From NCBI GenBank assembly GCA_963839535.1, contig CAWIVF010000008.1, positions 248,001 through 312,000 of the forward strand: a stretch of 64,000 nucleotides of DNA, written 5' to 3'. The translations under genes and the position numbers were made by a program. Shown piece after piece: positions 35,528-44,124 of this stretch. A model generated the notes under the pieces. That model saw only the letters and a list, made by a program, of their open reading frames with translations, was not told where the DNA came from and made no database searches. Each line of letters begins with the position of its first letter. Within the stretch, counting starts at the first letter, position 1. The DNA is from RHKX01 sp963839535 (lineage in GTDB: Bacteria; Actinomycetota; Thermoleophilia; Solirubrobacterales; 70-9).

Positions 35528-36846
35528 TCACTTCCGCGCCGCTTCGCAGAGCCCCCGCGCCTCGGCCTCCACGCCCGCGGCCATCGTCTCGACCCCGTCG
35601 ACGATCGCGGGGTCCGCGCAGAAGCCGAAATGCAGGTCGCCCGCCAGGGAGACGACCGCAACGCGGAGGCCGTGCCGCTCGCCGATCTCGGCGAGCGAGT
35701 GCATCGAGAGGACCGGGGCGCCGAGCACCGACACGGGCCGCCGCGGCCCGGGGACGTTGGAGACGGAGAGCGCGAAGTTCCGCGGGCCGGCCTCGATCCG
35801 CTCCGCCAGTCGCTCGAGCCGGGGCGAGGCGGTGCGGAGGCCGCGCAGCAGGTCCTCGCGGGCCTCCGCGTCATGCGCCTCCTTGCGCTTCGCCGTCGCC
35901 GCCTGCACCGCCCGCAGCCTGCGGACGGGATCGCGCTCGTGCAGCGGCAGCCGCAGCGAGAAGAAGGAGTCGCGGTTGGCGGCGGAGTCGCCCTCGTGGT
36001 GGAGGCTCACGGGGATCCGCACCCGGACGTCACCGAGCGAGCCGTGGTGCTCCTCCAGCCAGTGCCGCAGCGACCCGCTGACGACCGCGAGGACGGCATC
36101 GTTGAGCGTCGCTCCGGCGAGCGCCTTGGCGGCGTCGTGCAGCGGCGCGAGCGGGACGCTCGCCAGCGCCACCCGGCGCTCGGCGCCGATCCGCCCGTCG
36201 AACGGCGAGCGCCGGACCGACTCGCCGAACTCCCGCTCGATCAATGCCGCGAGGTGCGCGCGGCGGCGGGCGTCGTCGGGATGCCGCCCCGGCGGCGGGC
36301 CGGCCCCGGCGGCCGCGTGGTCGGGGGGCGCCGGCGCCTCGTCCCAGAGGACCGCGCGGGCCAGCCGGATGCAGGCCGTCCCGTCGGCGAGGGAGTGGTG
36401 GATGCGCCAGATCAGCACCGCCCCGCCATCGGCGGTCGGCGCGTGGTGGATCTGCCAGAGCGGTCGGTCGCGGTCGAGCCGCTCCCCGAACAGGCGCGCC
36501 ACCTCGATGGGGATCCGATCGTCGCTGAGCGGCTCCGAGGCATCGAGGGCCCGGACCCGGCGCGTCGATGTCGAAGTCGTCGCAGGGGACCCAGGCCGGT
36601 CGGCCGTCCGGCCGTTCCCAGACGCCAACCGAGCTCCGGCGCGCCGGCCATCCTCGCCGCGATCAGCTCGCGGACCTGCTCGAGGTCCGGGGCCCCGGGC
36701 CCGAGGCGGATCACCTTGCATGTGTGTCCGGCGACCGTCTCGGACTCGAGCTCGAGGATCGCGACGTCCTCGGGCTCGAGCGGGATCGCGGCACCCGCGT
36801 GACGCAGGGAACGAGTCGGCTGACGTCCGCGGCACGATCGTGGCAT
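35528..36846 (-). CDS. WS/DGAT-type O-acyltransferase (frameshifted)
   Basis: A ~440-residue wax-ester synthase/diacylglycerol acyltransferase, which makes storage triacylglycerol or wax esters from acyl-CoA. WRIHHSLADGTACIRLA carries the catalytic HHxxxDG. The N-terminus has PLEPEDVAILELESETVAGH and the C-terminus VSNVPGPRRPVSVLGAPV, VSLAGDLHFGFCADPA. The frame changes around 36570-36600; one shift is cured by adding CG to GACGCGCCGG. ATG 36846 is the furthest start in the N-terminal frame. The upstream secreted gene's C-terminus overlaps this region and its stop is not clear, so the boundary is uncertain. Confidence 0.82.
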
Positions 36847-38101
36847 CGGTCCCGTTGACGATCCTCGAGATCCCCGTGAGGCTGGAGAAGCTCTGGTTGA
36901 CGACGGCGTCGGGCGGAAGTGGCGTCAGCAGGTTGTCCACCCGGACGTCATCGGTGTTCTTGGCGAGGATCCAGTCCCCGTTCACGATCTCGTCGATGGT
37001 GACGGGACTGAGTACGACGAGCACGTGCGTCGTAGCTCGAGCGGACAGCAGCGCCAGGGTTCGCGGTCGTGACGTGCTCGTCGGCGTGCACGCTCGATCC
37101 AGTGCCGGTCACGGTCACGTTGGTGATGGACGTCAGCTCCGTGCCGCTCACGGTCCCGTCGACGGTGACGACGTCGCCCTGGTTGCTGCCGTGAACGTGC
37201 CGAACAGCTCGAGCGCAGACTATTCCGGGCCCATGAAAACCTGATGGCTCGTGGGAGCGTGCTGGACCCACATCCGTCGAGGTCCGGCTCCCTCCCTCGA
37301 TGGCAGTAACCGTCACGCCCGAGAGGCGGACGGGCTGCCCGATCCGGAGCGCTCCCCTGGTTGATGGCGTAGACCGACGCGGGACATGGCTGAGCCCCGG
37401 GATTGGCGACGGCGGGGCACGAGGTCGCAGACATCCCCCTTGCCATCCAGTGTCGGCGTCTTCCTGGTTCGGATTGGCCACCGACGGGACAGTTGTCGCT
37501 CGAGTTCGGATCGCCATCGCCGTCTGTGTCTGAGATCGCAGGCGTTGCCGACGCCGTCGTCGTCGGCGTCGGCCTGGGTGGGATTGGCGACGTCGGGCAG
37601 TTGTCGACGGAGTCCTCCACCCCGTCGGCGTCCGCGTCCGGCGGACCGGGGGAGGCGACGACGACGGTGCCGTCCGCCGCGTGGCAGTTGTTGCCCTCCC
37701 GCTTCTCCTTCACGGCCTTCCCCGACATCGGCGCAGGCCAGGAGGCGATAGCTGCCGGGATCCAGGTCCGAGCCTCCGGCGAGCCGCGGTTGCGACGAAC
37801 CCTTGCTCGCCTTCCTGGGCTTCAGCTTGGGGATCTGCCGGGTGCCGACGAGCTGCTCGTCGTCCTCGTCGAAGGAATCGTTCGAGGAGAGATAGAAGCC
37901 CGTCTCGGAAGCACGAGCGCGGCGCTTGCCCCGGTTCACGGTCTTGTCGCTGACGTTCAGCGAGTCACCGGGCGCGATCGAGCCGGTGGGCCCGGAGACG
38001 GAGACGTTCGCGACCTTCAGGTCGGGCCGCCGCTTGCCCGCATCCGCGGCGGCGGGCAGCAGGGCAAGGCTCAGCAGCGCCGCCCCGACGAACCTCAGCA
38101 T
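36798..38101 (-). CDS. Secreted CARDB and thrombospondin-3-repeat protein (multiply frameshifted)
   Basis: An exported protein with several domains. The signal peptide (MLRFVGAALLSLALLPAAA) is followed by a CARDB-like domain (PDLKVANVSVSGPTGSIAPG), thrombospondin type-3 repeats (DADADGVEDSVDNCP), and an OB/adhesive C-terminal part with INQGSAPIGQPVRLSGVTVT, QGDVVTVDGTVSGTELTSI and IVNGTDATIVPR. At least four frameshifts occur between 37070 and 37740, and no stop is found before the acyltransferase N-terminus, so the 3' end is uncertain. It is probably a surface or calcium-binding adhesin. ATG 38101 is chosen over GTG 38128 in the same frame. Confidence 0.6.
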
Positions 38102-38159
38102 CCGCGTCCCTGCCCATACCCGAAGCACCTTACACCGCTCCTCTTGCGCTTTTCAACGC

Positions 38160-38191
38160 AGAAGGGCCCGGGATCTCGCCCGGGCCCTTCT
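38160..38191. terminator. Perfect hairpin downstream of groEL
   Basis: AGAAGGGCCCGGG and CCCGGGCCCTTCT pair perfectly over 13 bases with a six-base loop. It lies about 50 bases past the groEL stop and before the secreted-protein start. A T tract is weak on both strands. Confidence 0.55.
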
Positions 38192-38238
38192 GTGAAAGCG
38201 GTGCGGCCGTGCGGGCCGCGAGAGGTCCGGAGACCTCC

Positions 38239-39873
38239 TTACATCATGCCGCCCATTCCACCCATGTCGGGCATGCCGCCGCCACCGGCGCCGTCCTTCT
38301 CGGGCGGCTCGGCGACGATGCACTCCGTCGTCAGGATGTTCTTGGCGATCGAGGCCGCGTTCTGCAGCGCCGAGCGGGTGACCATGGTCGGGTCGATGAC
38401 GCCGTCCTTGATCAGGTCGCCGTACTCGCCGGTGCCCGCGTTGAGACCCTCGCCGGGCTTCATGTCGCGGACCTTGTTGACCACGACCGAGCCCTCGAAC
38501 CCGGAGTTCTGCGAGATCTGACGCAGCGGCTCCTCGAGTGCACGGCGGATGATCTCCGCTCCGGTCGCCTCGTCGGCGTCCAGACCGGAGGCATCGACGG
38601 CCTCCTGGGCGTTGAGGAGAGCGACTCCGCCACCGGGGACGATGCCCTCCTCGAGGGCGGCCCGGGTGGCCTGCAGCGCGTCCTCGACGCGGTGCTTCTT
38701 CTCCTTCATCTCGGTCTCGGTGGCTGCGCCGACCTTGACCACGGCGACACCGCCCGCCAGCTTCGCGAGACGCTCCTGGAGCTTCTCCCGATCGAAGTCG
38801 GAGTCGGTGTTCTCGATCTCGGAGCGGATCTGGTTGATCCGGCCCTCGATCTGGGCCTTGTCACCGGCACCGTCGATGATCGTCGTCGTGTCCTTGCTGA
38901 CGACGACGCGACGGGCCTTGCCGAGCTGGCTGAGCTGGGTGTTCTCCAGCTTCAGGCCCATGTCCTCGGTGATGACCTCGCCGCCCGAGAGGATCGCGAT
39001 GTCCTCGAGCATCCGCTTGCGGCGATCGCCGAAGCCGGGGGCCTTGACCGCCACACCGGTGAAGGTGCCGCGGAGCTTGTTGACCACCAGGGTCGCGAGG
39101 GACTCGCCCTCGACGTCCTCGGCGACGATGACGAGCGGCTTGCCGCCCTGCATCGTCTGCTCGAGCACCGGCAGGATCTCGCGGACCGAGCCGATCTTCG
39201 AGTTCGCGATCAGGATGTAGGGGTCCTCGAGGACCGCCTCCATCCGCTCCTGGTCGGTGACCATGTACGGCGAGATGTAGCCCTTGTCGAACTGCATCCC
39301 CTCGGTGAACTCGAGCTCCATCCCGAAGGTCTGGCCCTCCTCGACGTTCACCACGCCGTCCTTGCCGACCTTCTCGATGGCGTCGGCGATGATGTCGCCG
39401 ATCTCGTCGTCAGCGGCCGAGATCGAGGCGACGCGAGCGATCTGATCCTTGCCCCCGACCTCCTTCGACTGCTTCTCGCGCAGGTTCTCGACGACCTGGT
39501 TGACGGCCGTCTCGATCCCCTTGCGGAGGGCGAGCGGGTTGGCTCCGGCGGCGACGTTCTTCAGACCCGAGTGGACGATCGTCTGCGCGAGCAGCGTCGC
39601 CGTCGTGGTGCCGTCGCCGGCGACGTCGTTGGTCGCCGTGGCGACCTCGCGGACGAGCTGGGCGCCCTGGTTGGCGAAGACGTCCTCGATCTCGATCTCA
39701 CGGGCGATCGTCACGCCGTCGTTGGTGATCGTCGGGGCGCCGAACTTCTTGTCCAGCACCACGTAGCGACCCTTGGGGCCGAGGGTGACCTTGACCGCGT
39801 TCGCGACGGCGTCGACGCCGTCCTGCAACGCGGTCCGGGCCTCGGCGTCGTACTTGAGCTCCTTGTGAGCCAT
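38239..39873 (-). CDS. groEL: Chaperonin GroEL
   Basis: A 544-residue Hsp60 chaperonin, assembling into a double ring that folds proteins with GroES. Recognisable parts are VTLGPKGRYVVLDKKFGAP, DVAGDGTTTATLLAQ (ATP site), KAPGFGDRRKRMLEDIAIL, and VPGGGVALL near the end. The C-terminus GGMPDMGGMGGMM is the usual Gly-Met tail. ATG 39873 is preceded by AAGGAAGG. It follows groES by about 50 bases and shares its CIRCE-controlled promoter. Confidence 0.98.
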   Translation of the reverse strand: MAHKELKYDAEARTALQDGVDAVANAVKVTLGPKGRYVVLDKKFGAPTITNDGVTIAREIEIEDVFANQGAQLVREVATATNDVAGDGTTTATLLAQTIVHSGLKNVAAGANPLALRKGIETAVNQVVENLREKQSKEVGGKDQIARVASISAADDEIGDIIADAIEKVGKDGVVNVEEGQTFGMELEFTEGMQFDKGYISPYMVTDQERMEAVLEDPYILIANSKIGSVREILPVLEQTMQGGKPLVIVAEDVEGESLATLVVNKLRGTFTGVAVKAPGFGDRRKRMLEDIAILSGGEVITEDMGLKLENTQLSQLGKARRVVVSKDTTTIIDGAGDKAQIEGRINQIRSEIENTDSDFDREKLQERLAKLAGGVAVVKVGAATETEMKEKKHRVEDALQATRAALEEGIVPGGGVALLNAQEAVDASGLDADEATGAEIIRRALEEPLRQISQNSGFEGSVVVNKVRDMKPGEGLNAGTGEYGDLIKDGVIDPTMVTRSALQNAASIAKNILTTECIVAEPPEKDGAGGGGMPDMGGMGGMM

Positions 39874-39925
39874 ATGCGTCAGTCCTTCCTTAGGTAATTC
39901 AGGTTCGTGAGGCGGCTAGCGGGCG

Positions 39926-40216
39926 CTAGACGACCTTGGCCAGGACGTCGGACTCGCGCAGGACCAGGAGGTCCTCGCCGTCGACCTTGACCTCGGTGCC
40001 GCCGTACTTGCTGTAGAGCACGGTGTCGCCGGTGGCGACGTCGAGCGGGATGCGCTTCTCGCCGTCCTCGTCCCAGGCGCCGTCACCGACTGCGATGACC
40101 TCGCCCCTCTGCGGCTTCTCCTTGGCGGTCTCGGGGAGGACGATGCCACTGGCAGTCGTCTCCTCCTCCTCGATCGCCCTGACGATCAGTCGATCGCCGA
40201 GCGGCTTCAAGTTCAT
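39926..40216 (-). CDS. groES: Co-chaperonin GroES
   Basis: A 96-residue Hsp10 that caps GroEL. LKPLGDRLIVRAIEEEE starts the family fold, TASGIVLPETAKEKPQRGEV is the mobile loop, and DTVLYSKYGGTEVKVDGED follows. ATG 40216 has GGAGGTAA upstream. It lies first in the operon, with the CIRCE element 71 bases upstream. Confidence 0.98.
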   Translation of the reverse strand: MNLKPLGDRLIVRAIEEEETTASGIVLPETAKEKPQRGEVIAVGDGAWDEDGEKRIPLDVATGDTVLYSKYGGTEVKVDGEDLLVLRESDVLAKVV

Positions 40217-40286
40217 TCTTCATTACCTCCGGGTGGATTGCGTGTTCGTTATGAAGTGCGGTGGCCGGGCGTTCCCCGGGCCTGCC

Positions 40287-40313
40287 TTGGCACTCTATAG
40301 GTGAGAGTGCCAA
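40287..40313. promoter_or_regulatory. CIRCE element (HrcA operator)
   Basis: TTGGCACTC and GAGTGCCAA are perfect inverted nine-base halves separated by nine bases, matching the CIRCE consensus upstream of groES. It implies HrcA repression and heat induction. Confidence 0.93.
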
Positions 40314-40852
40314 CGCCTGGGCGAGTCTAGCGACCGCGGCCCGTCGGTCAAGGGATCTAAGTGTGGACGGCGCAGATCAGTGCGCTTGGCAAGCAGCCGG
40401 CAGCCGAGGTGGCGGGCGATTCCCTCGCCGCCCCAGCGCATCACCTGGTCGTGGTTCCAGCGGAAGAACGGGCGGGCAACCGGGGCGATCGCGTTCATCC
40501 ACGGCTTCGTCGTCCGCACGTTCCACTCGTAGATCGCCGCGGTGACGCCGTCGTCCTCGAGGAACCGCCAGCGGCCGGTCCCCTCGAGATCCCCGCTCGC
40601 GTGGCCCTCGAGCGCGCCGGGCCGTTCGACCCGGTTCGAGATGACCTCGAAGCGCACCGGATAGGGAATCCGGCTGCGCCAGGCGTAGCGGCCGCGGCGA
40701 CCGACCCCGCAGGGCGTGCCGGGGTCGAGCTCGACGGCCTCGACGACGCCGCGCCACCAATCCGGCCAGGCCTCGGAGTCCCAGATCGCGTCCCAGACGT
40801 CCTCGCGCGGCGCGTCGAGCAGCCACGTCGTCAGGAACGCATACTGCGCCAC
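40295..40852 (-). CDS. SRPBCC/polyketide cyclase-like protein
   Basis: A START/SRPBCC-fold lipid-binding-like protein. TTWLLDAPREDVWDAIWDSE and WPDWWRGVVEAVEL start the fold, GRRGRYAWRSRIPYPVRFEV follows, and the last helix is MNAIAPVARPFFRWNHDQVM. GTG 40852 opens with AQYAFL. Homologues should end soon after the last helix near 40390; the remaining ~30 residues overlap the groES promoter and CIRCE and end at a TAG inside CIRCE, so a missed shift is possible. Function is unknown. Confidence 0.75.
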   Translation of the reverse strand: MAQYAFLTTWLLDAPREDVWDAIWDSEAWPDWWRGVVEAVELDPGTPCGVGRRGRYAWRSRIPYPVRFEVISNRVERPGALEGHASGDLEGTGRWRFLEDDGVTAAIYEWNVRTTKPWMNAIAPVARPFFRWNHDQVMRWGGEGIARHLGCRLLAKRTDLRRPHLDPLTDGPRSLDSPRRWHSHL

Positions 40853-40886
40853 GTCTCTAGCGCAGGCCGCAGTCTCGCCCTTGCCG

Positions 40887-40960
40887 CCGAGTCGGTCCTC
40901 CACCCGGCGGGACCGCAGCGGGGCAGAGCCCCAAGCGGAGGATCCCGCCGGAGTCATCTA
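40887..40960 (-). repeat. Stop-codon-associated structured repeat, variant copy E
   Basis: On the minus strand it begins TAGATGACTCCGG, where TAG is the stop of the gene at 40958. Its stem is GGCGGGA against TCCCGCC, again with paired changes, and its inner part is a different hairpin (GGGGC TCT GCCCC). Confidence 0.75.
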
Positions 40961-41359
40961 GTTCTGAGAAGGCGTCTCGCCGTTGCCGAAGTTGCCCTGC
41001 GGGCGCTCGACGATCTGCGAGAAGCGGATCACGGTGACGATGTCGTCGGGGGCGATCGAGCGGCTGTAGATCTGCTCGAGGAAGTGCTTCGTGTCCTCGA
41101 TCCGCCGGAACTCGGGGTTGTCGTGCTCGATGTCGCGGGGCGAGATCTCGGAGACCTGCTTGACCTCGACGTCGTCGATCACCGCCGCGAAGATCTTCTC
41201 GCGGGGCCCGTGGCGGTAGCCGACGGTGATCCAGACGACCTGGCCGCGGTCGTACTTGCGGCTCTTGTCCCCGAGCCGGATCGTCGCCGTCTTGCGTCCC
41301 CGCTTGAGCTGGTCGACGAAGACCGGCGAATAGAAGTTGAGGACGTAGAGCGCGCTCAT
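40958..41359 (-). CDS. ASCH/PUA-like domain protein
   Basis: A 133-residue protein with LNFYSPVFVDQLKRGRKTAT and IRLGDKSRKYDRGQVVWITV, the pattern of ASCH domains, a PUA-like fold thought to bind RNA and regulate translation. HDNPEFRRIEDTKHFLEQIYS follows. No catalytic residues are evident. It is third in a likely crp-pcm-ASCH operon (37 bases after pcm), and its stop codon begins repeat copy E. Confidence 0.75.
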   Translation of the reverse strand: MSALYVLNFYSPVFVDQLKRGRKTATIRLGDKSRKYDRGQVVWITVGYRHGPREKIFAAVIDDVEVKQVSEISPRDIEHDNPEFRRIEDTKHFLEQIYSRSIAPDDIVTVIRFSQIVERPQGNFGNGETPSQN

Positions 41360-41396
41360 CCGAGGGGCCAGCCTAACCGGACGGGGCCGGGTCCGC

Positions 41397-42059
41397 TCAG
41401 CGCTCGGGGAAGCCCTCGGCGCCGAGCAGGGGGACGAACCGGCACGGCGCGATCGGGCGCACGTCGAAGCCTCCGTCAGCCGAGTCGTTCCGGACGAAGA
41501 GCGTCAGCATCTCCCGCCGATCGCTGCCGACCGGCGCGACGAGGCGGCCGCCCGGAGCCAGCTGGCCGAGCAGCGTCCGCGGCGGCGCCGGCACTCCGGC
41601 ATGCACCGCGATCGCCGGGAACGGCGCGGCCGCGGCGACGCCGATCGACCCGTCGCCGACCACGACCTCGACCCGCTCGGGCCCGAGCGCCTCGACCGCG
41701 AGCGCGGTCCGGGCGCGGTCGGCCAGCTCGGGGATCCGCTCGATCGAGATCACGCGCCGGGCGAGCCTGGCGAGCACCGCCGCCGAGTAGCCGCTGCCGC
41801 CGCCGATCTCGAGGACCGTCTCGGTCCCGCTCAGGGCGAGCGCCTGACAGATCGCGGCGACGATCCAGGGCTGGGAGATGGTCTGCCCGCTGCCGATCGC
41901 CAGCGCCGCGTCGGTGTAGGCGACGTCGCGCTGGGCGTCGGGCACGAACAGCTCACGCGGCACCTCCCCCATCGCCGCGAGCACACGCTCGTCACTGATC
42001 CCCCGGCGGCGGAGCTGAACCTCCACCATCTCGGCCCGCTGCGCAGCGGCATCGCTCAC
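41397..42059 (-). CDS. pcm: Protein-L-isoaspartate O-methyltransferase
   Basis: A 220-residue SAM-dependent methyltransferase that repairs isoaspartyl damage in aged proteins. RGISDERVLAAMGEVPRELF is the N-terminal helix, GQTISQPWIVAAICQAL is the PCMT signature, and VLEIGGGSGYSAAVLARL is the SAM-binding loop. ATG 42059 lies two bases after the crp stop, so the genes are coupled. Confidence 0.95.
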   Translation of the reverse strand: MSDAAAQRAEMVEVQLRRRGISDERVLAAMGEVPRELFVPDAQRDVAYTDAALAIGSGQTISQPWIVAAICQALALSGTETVLEIGGGSGYSAAVLARLARRVISIERIPELADRARTALAVEALGPERVEVVVGDGSIGVAAAAPFPAIAVHAGVPAPPRTLLGQLAPGGRLVAPVGSDRREMLTLFVRNDSADGGFDVRPIAPCRFVPLLGAEGFPER

Positions 42060-42061
42060 GC

Positions 42062-42754
42062 TCAGAAGATGTAGGCCCGCAGCCGCGAGGGCTCGAGCAC
42101 CGTCACGCGCCCTCGGCCGACGCGGACGACGCCCGCCCGCTCGAGCACGGCGAGGAAGCGGCTGACGCTCTCGCGGGAGGTGCCCGCGAGCTGGGCGAGG
42201 TCCGCCTGGTTCATCCGGATCGTGACCCCGTCGCGGCCGGGCTCCGCGCTCTCGGCCGCGACCAGCTGGGAGAGCACGCCTGCGACGCGGCTCGGCACGG
42301 TCTGGAAGGACTGGCGGCTGATCCGCTCGTTCGTCTCCCGCAGCCGCCGCGTCAGCGCGACGACGAGCTTCGTCGTGATCTCGACGTTGCGCTCGAGCAG
42401 CCCGCGCATGTCGGTGGCGGCGACCGCGAGGAGCTCGACGTCGGTGAGGGCCTCGACGCTGGCGGAGCGGACGCCGCCGTCGAGCATCGCGAGCTCGCCG
42501 AACAGCTCGCCAGGCCCGAGCGTCGCGAGCGCGATCGCGCGCCCGTCGGAGTGCTCGCGGGTGACCCGCACCTCGCCCTCGCGGATGATGTAACAGGCGT
42601 CGCTCTCGTCGCCCTCGTGGAAGACCCGAGACCCCTTCGGGAAGGAGCGAGGGATCGCGACCTGGGCGATCCGCTCGAGCTCCGTCGACTCGAGGTCCGA
42701 AAGCAGGGGAACGCGAGCGAGCAGCTCGGCCGAGGTGATGGACTCCTCCCCCAT
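42062..42754 (-). CDS. Crp/Fnr-family transcription regulator
   Basis: A 230-residue regulator. The cyclic-nucleotide-like sensor domain has PKGSRVFHEGDESDACYIIREG and FGELAMLDGG, and the C-terminal winged helix has MNQADLAQLAGTSRESVSRFL. The ligand is not clear: LGPGELFGELA resembles cAMP binders, and no Cys cluster for oxygen sensing is visible. ATG 42754. It heads the pcm/ASCH operon and may autoregulate. Confidence 0.92.
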   Translation of the reverse strand: MGEESITSAELLARVPLLSDLESTELERIAQVAIPRSFPKGSRVFHEGDESDACYIIREGEVRVTREHSDGRAIALATLGPGELFGELAMLDGGVRSASVEALTDVELLAVAATDMRGLLERNVEITTKLVVALTRRLRETNERISRQSFQTVPSRVAGVLSQLVAAESAEPGRDGVTIRMNQADLAQLAGTSRESVSRFLAVLERAGVVRVGRGRVTVLEPSRLRAYIF

Positions 42755-42811
42755 CGCCGGGGGATTATCGCTGACCGCCGGTGCCGCAAGCGCTGCCGGC
42801 TCGCTCCGGGT

Positions 42812-43318
42812 CTACCCGGTGGCGCTCTCCTCCAGGCAGGTCGAGGTGTCGGCCATGGCCTCCTCGGAGAGCTCGGCCTCCTTGCCGGCCGAGAACGGGA
42901 TCAGGCCCAGGGCGACGTTGTCCACCGTCTCCATGAGGCCGGTGACGCCCTCGATCCCGGCGCCCGTGGCCAGCTCGGCGCCGAAGTCGGCGAACTCCTG
43001 CTCGAAGTCGGCGGCGAACTCGCCGGCCGCGGTCGCATCCGGGAAGACGTAGAAGGCGACGATTCCGTCGTCGCCCTTGCCGGCCTCGAAGAACTCGGCC
43101 TCGGGGGCGGCCTCGGAGAGCTGCGGGTCCGGCTTCTTGACCGGCTCGTAGATCCCGACCTGGAGGCTGCCCGAGTAGATGCAGTCCTCGAACGCGCTCG
43201 CGTCGACCGTGGCCTCGGCCTCGGTCGTCGTGGAGCTGGGCGACGACGAGTCGTCGGAGTCGCCGCAGCCGGCGATGGCGAGCGCCGCGATCGCGAGGGG
43301 GACGGACAGGTGGGGCAT
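42812..43318 (-). CDS. Putative lipoprotein of unknown function
   Basis: A 168-residue exported protein. LSVPLAIAALAIAGC ends in a lipobox, so it is likely lipid-anchored. The mature part is acidic, begins with a Ser/Thr-rich linker, and contains two Cys (ASAFEDCIYSG, STCLEES). I do not recognise the family. ATG 43318 is preferred over the longer in-frame start because the signal peptide begins there. Nothing in the neighbourhood shows its role. Confidence 0.75.
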   Translation of the reverse strand: MPHLSVPLAIAALAIAGCGDSDDSSSPSSTTTEAEATVDASAFEDCIYSGSLQVGIYEPVKKPDPQLSEAAPEAEFFEAGKGDDGIVAFYVFPDATAAGEFAADFEQEFADFGAELATGAGIEGVTGLMETVDNVALGLIPFSAGKEAELSEEAMADTSTCLEESATG

Positions 43319-43362
43319 CCTCGGGTTCAAGTCTCGGGTTCCTTTCGGGTCGGGTCGGGATT

Positions 43363-44124
43363 TCAGAGCTGGCAATTCTCACACCAGAAGGTGACGCGAT
43401 TGTCGTCGCCCTGGCCGTGGGTGAGGATCCGTCCGCCGCAGCGGGGACAGGGTCGGCGGGCACGCCCGTAGATCTGCTTCGGGCGGCTGCCACGCGCCAT
43501 CGAGGTCTCCATCACCCAGCTGATCGCGTCGACGATCGCCCGCGCCTCCTCCTCCTTCAGGTCGCCGATCCGGCGCCACGGGCTGATCCGCGGGAGGAAG
43601 CACGCCTCGATCCGGATCACGTTGCCCACGCCGGCGATCAGCGACTGATCGTTGAGCGCCTCGCCGATCGTCTCCGCCGGGTCCCAGGCGAGGATCCGCG
43701 CGGTGGCCTCGTCAGGGTCGTACTCCGGCCGCAACGGGTCGGGTCCGAGTTGCAGGAGCGCTGGATCGTTGCGGGCGCGGGAGGCGCTGACGAGCCGCAG
43801 GATCTTGCCGCCGGTCTGGCTTGCGACGGCCCGGCCGGCGACGAGCAGGAGCCAGGGCTTGCCGTAGGGGAGCCGGCCCTCGGCCTGCACGAACCAGCGG
43901 CCGTTCATCCCGAGGTGGCTGTGGACCACCCGATCGCCGGAGAAGTGCAGCAGCAGGTGCTTGCCCCGCGCCTCCGCCCGCTCGAGCGTGGCGCCGGCGA
44001 GCTCGCCCGATCGGTTGTGGATCGGCGAGCGGGGATTCGGCGTGTCGGCGACGTCCATCTCCCGGCCGACGAGGGCGACGTGGATCTTCCGCGCCGCCCG
44101 GTGGATCGTGTCCCCCTCGGGCAC
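43363..44124 (-). CDS. Endonuclease VIII/FPG-family DNA glycosylase (Nei2-like)
   Basis: A 253-residue base-excision glycosylase. GTG 44124 gives VPEGDTIHRAARK: after Met removal Pro is the Schiff-base nucleophile and Glu is the acid. HSHLGMNGRWFVQ and GVGNVIRIEACF are typical, and the zinc finger is CPRCGG ... FWCENCQL at the end. The DTIH start and zinc finger match actinobacterial Nei2, which removes oxidised pyrimidines. GTG overlaps the stop of the ABC permease by one base, so it is translated from the same operon. Confidence 0.92.
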   Translation of the reverse strand: MPEGDTIHRAARKIHVALVGREMDVADTPNPRSPIHNRSGELAGATLERAEARGKHLLLHFSGDRVVHSHLGMNGRWFVQAEGRLPYGKPWLLLVAGRAVASQTGGKILRLVSASRARNDPALLQLGPDPLRPEYDPDEATARILAWDPAETIGEALNDQSLIAGVGNVIRIEACFLPRISPWRRIGDLKEEEARAIVDAISWVMETSMARGSRPKQIYGRARRPCPRCGGRILTHGQGDDNRVTFWCENCQL

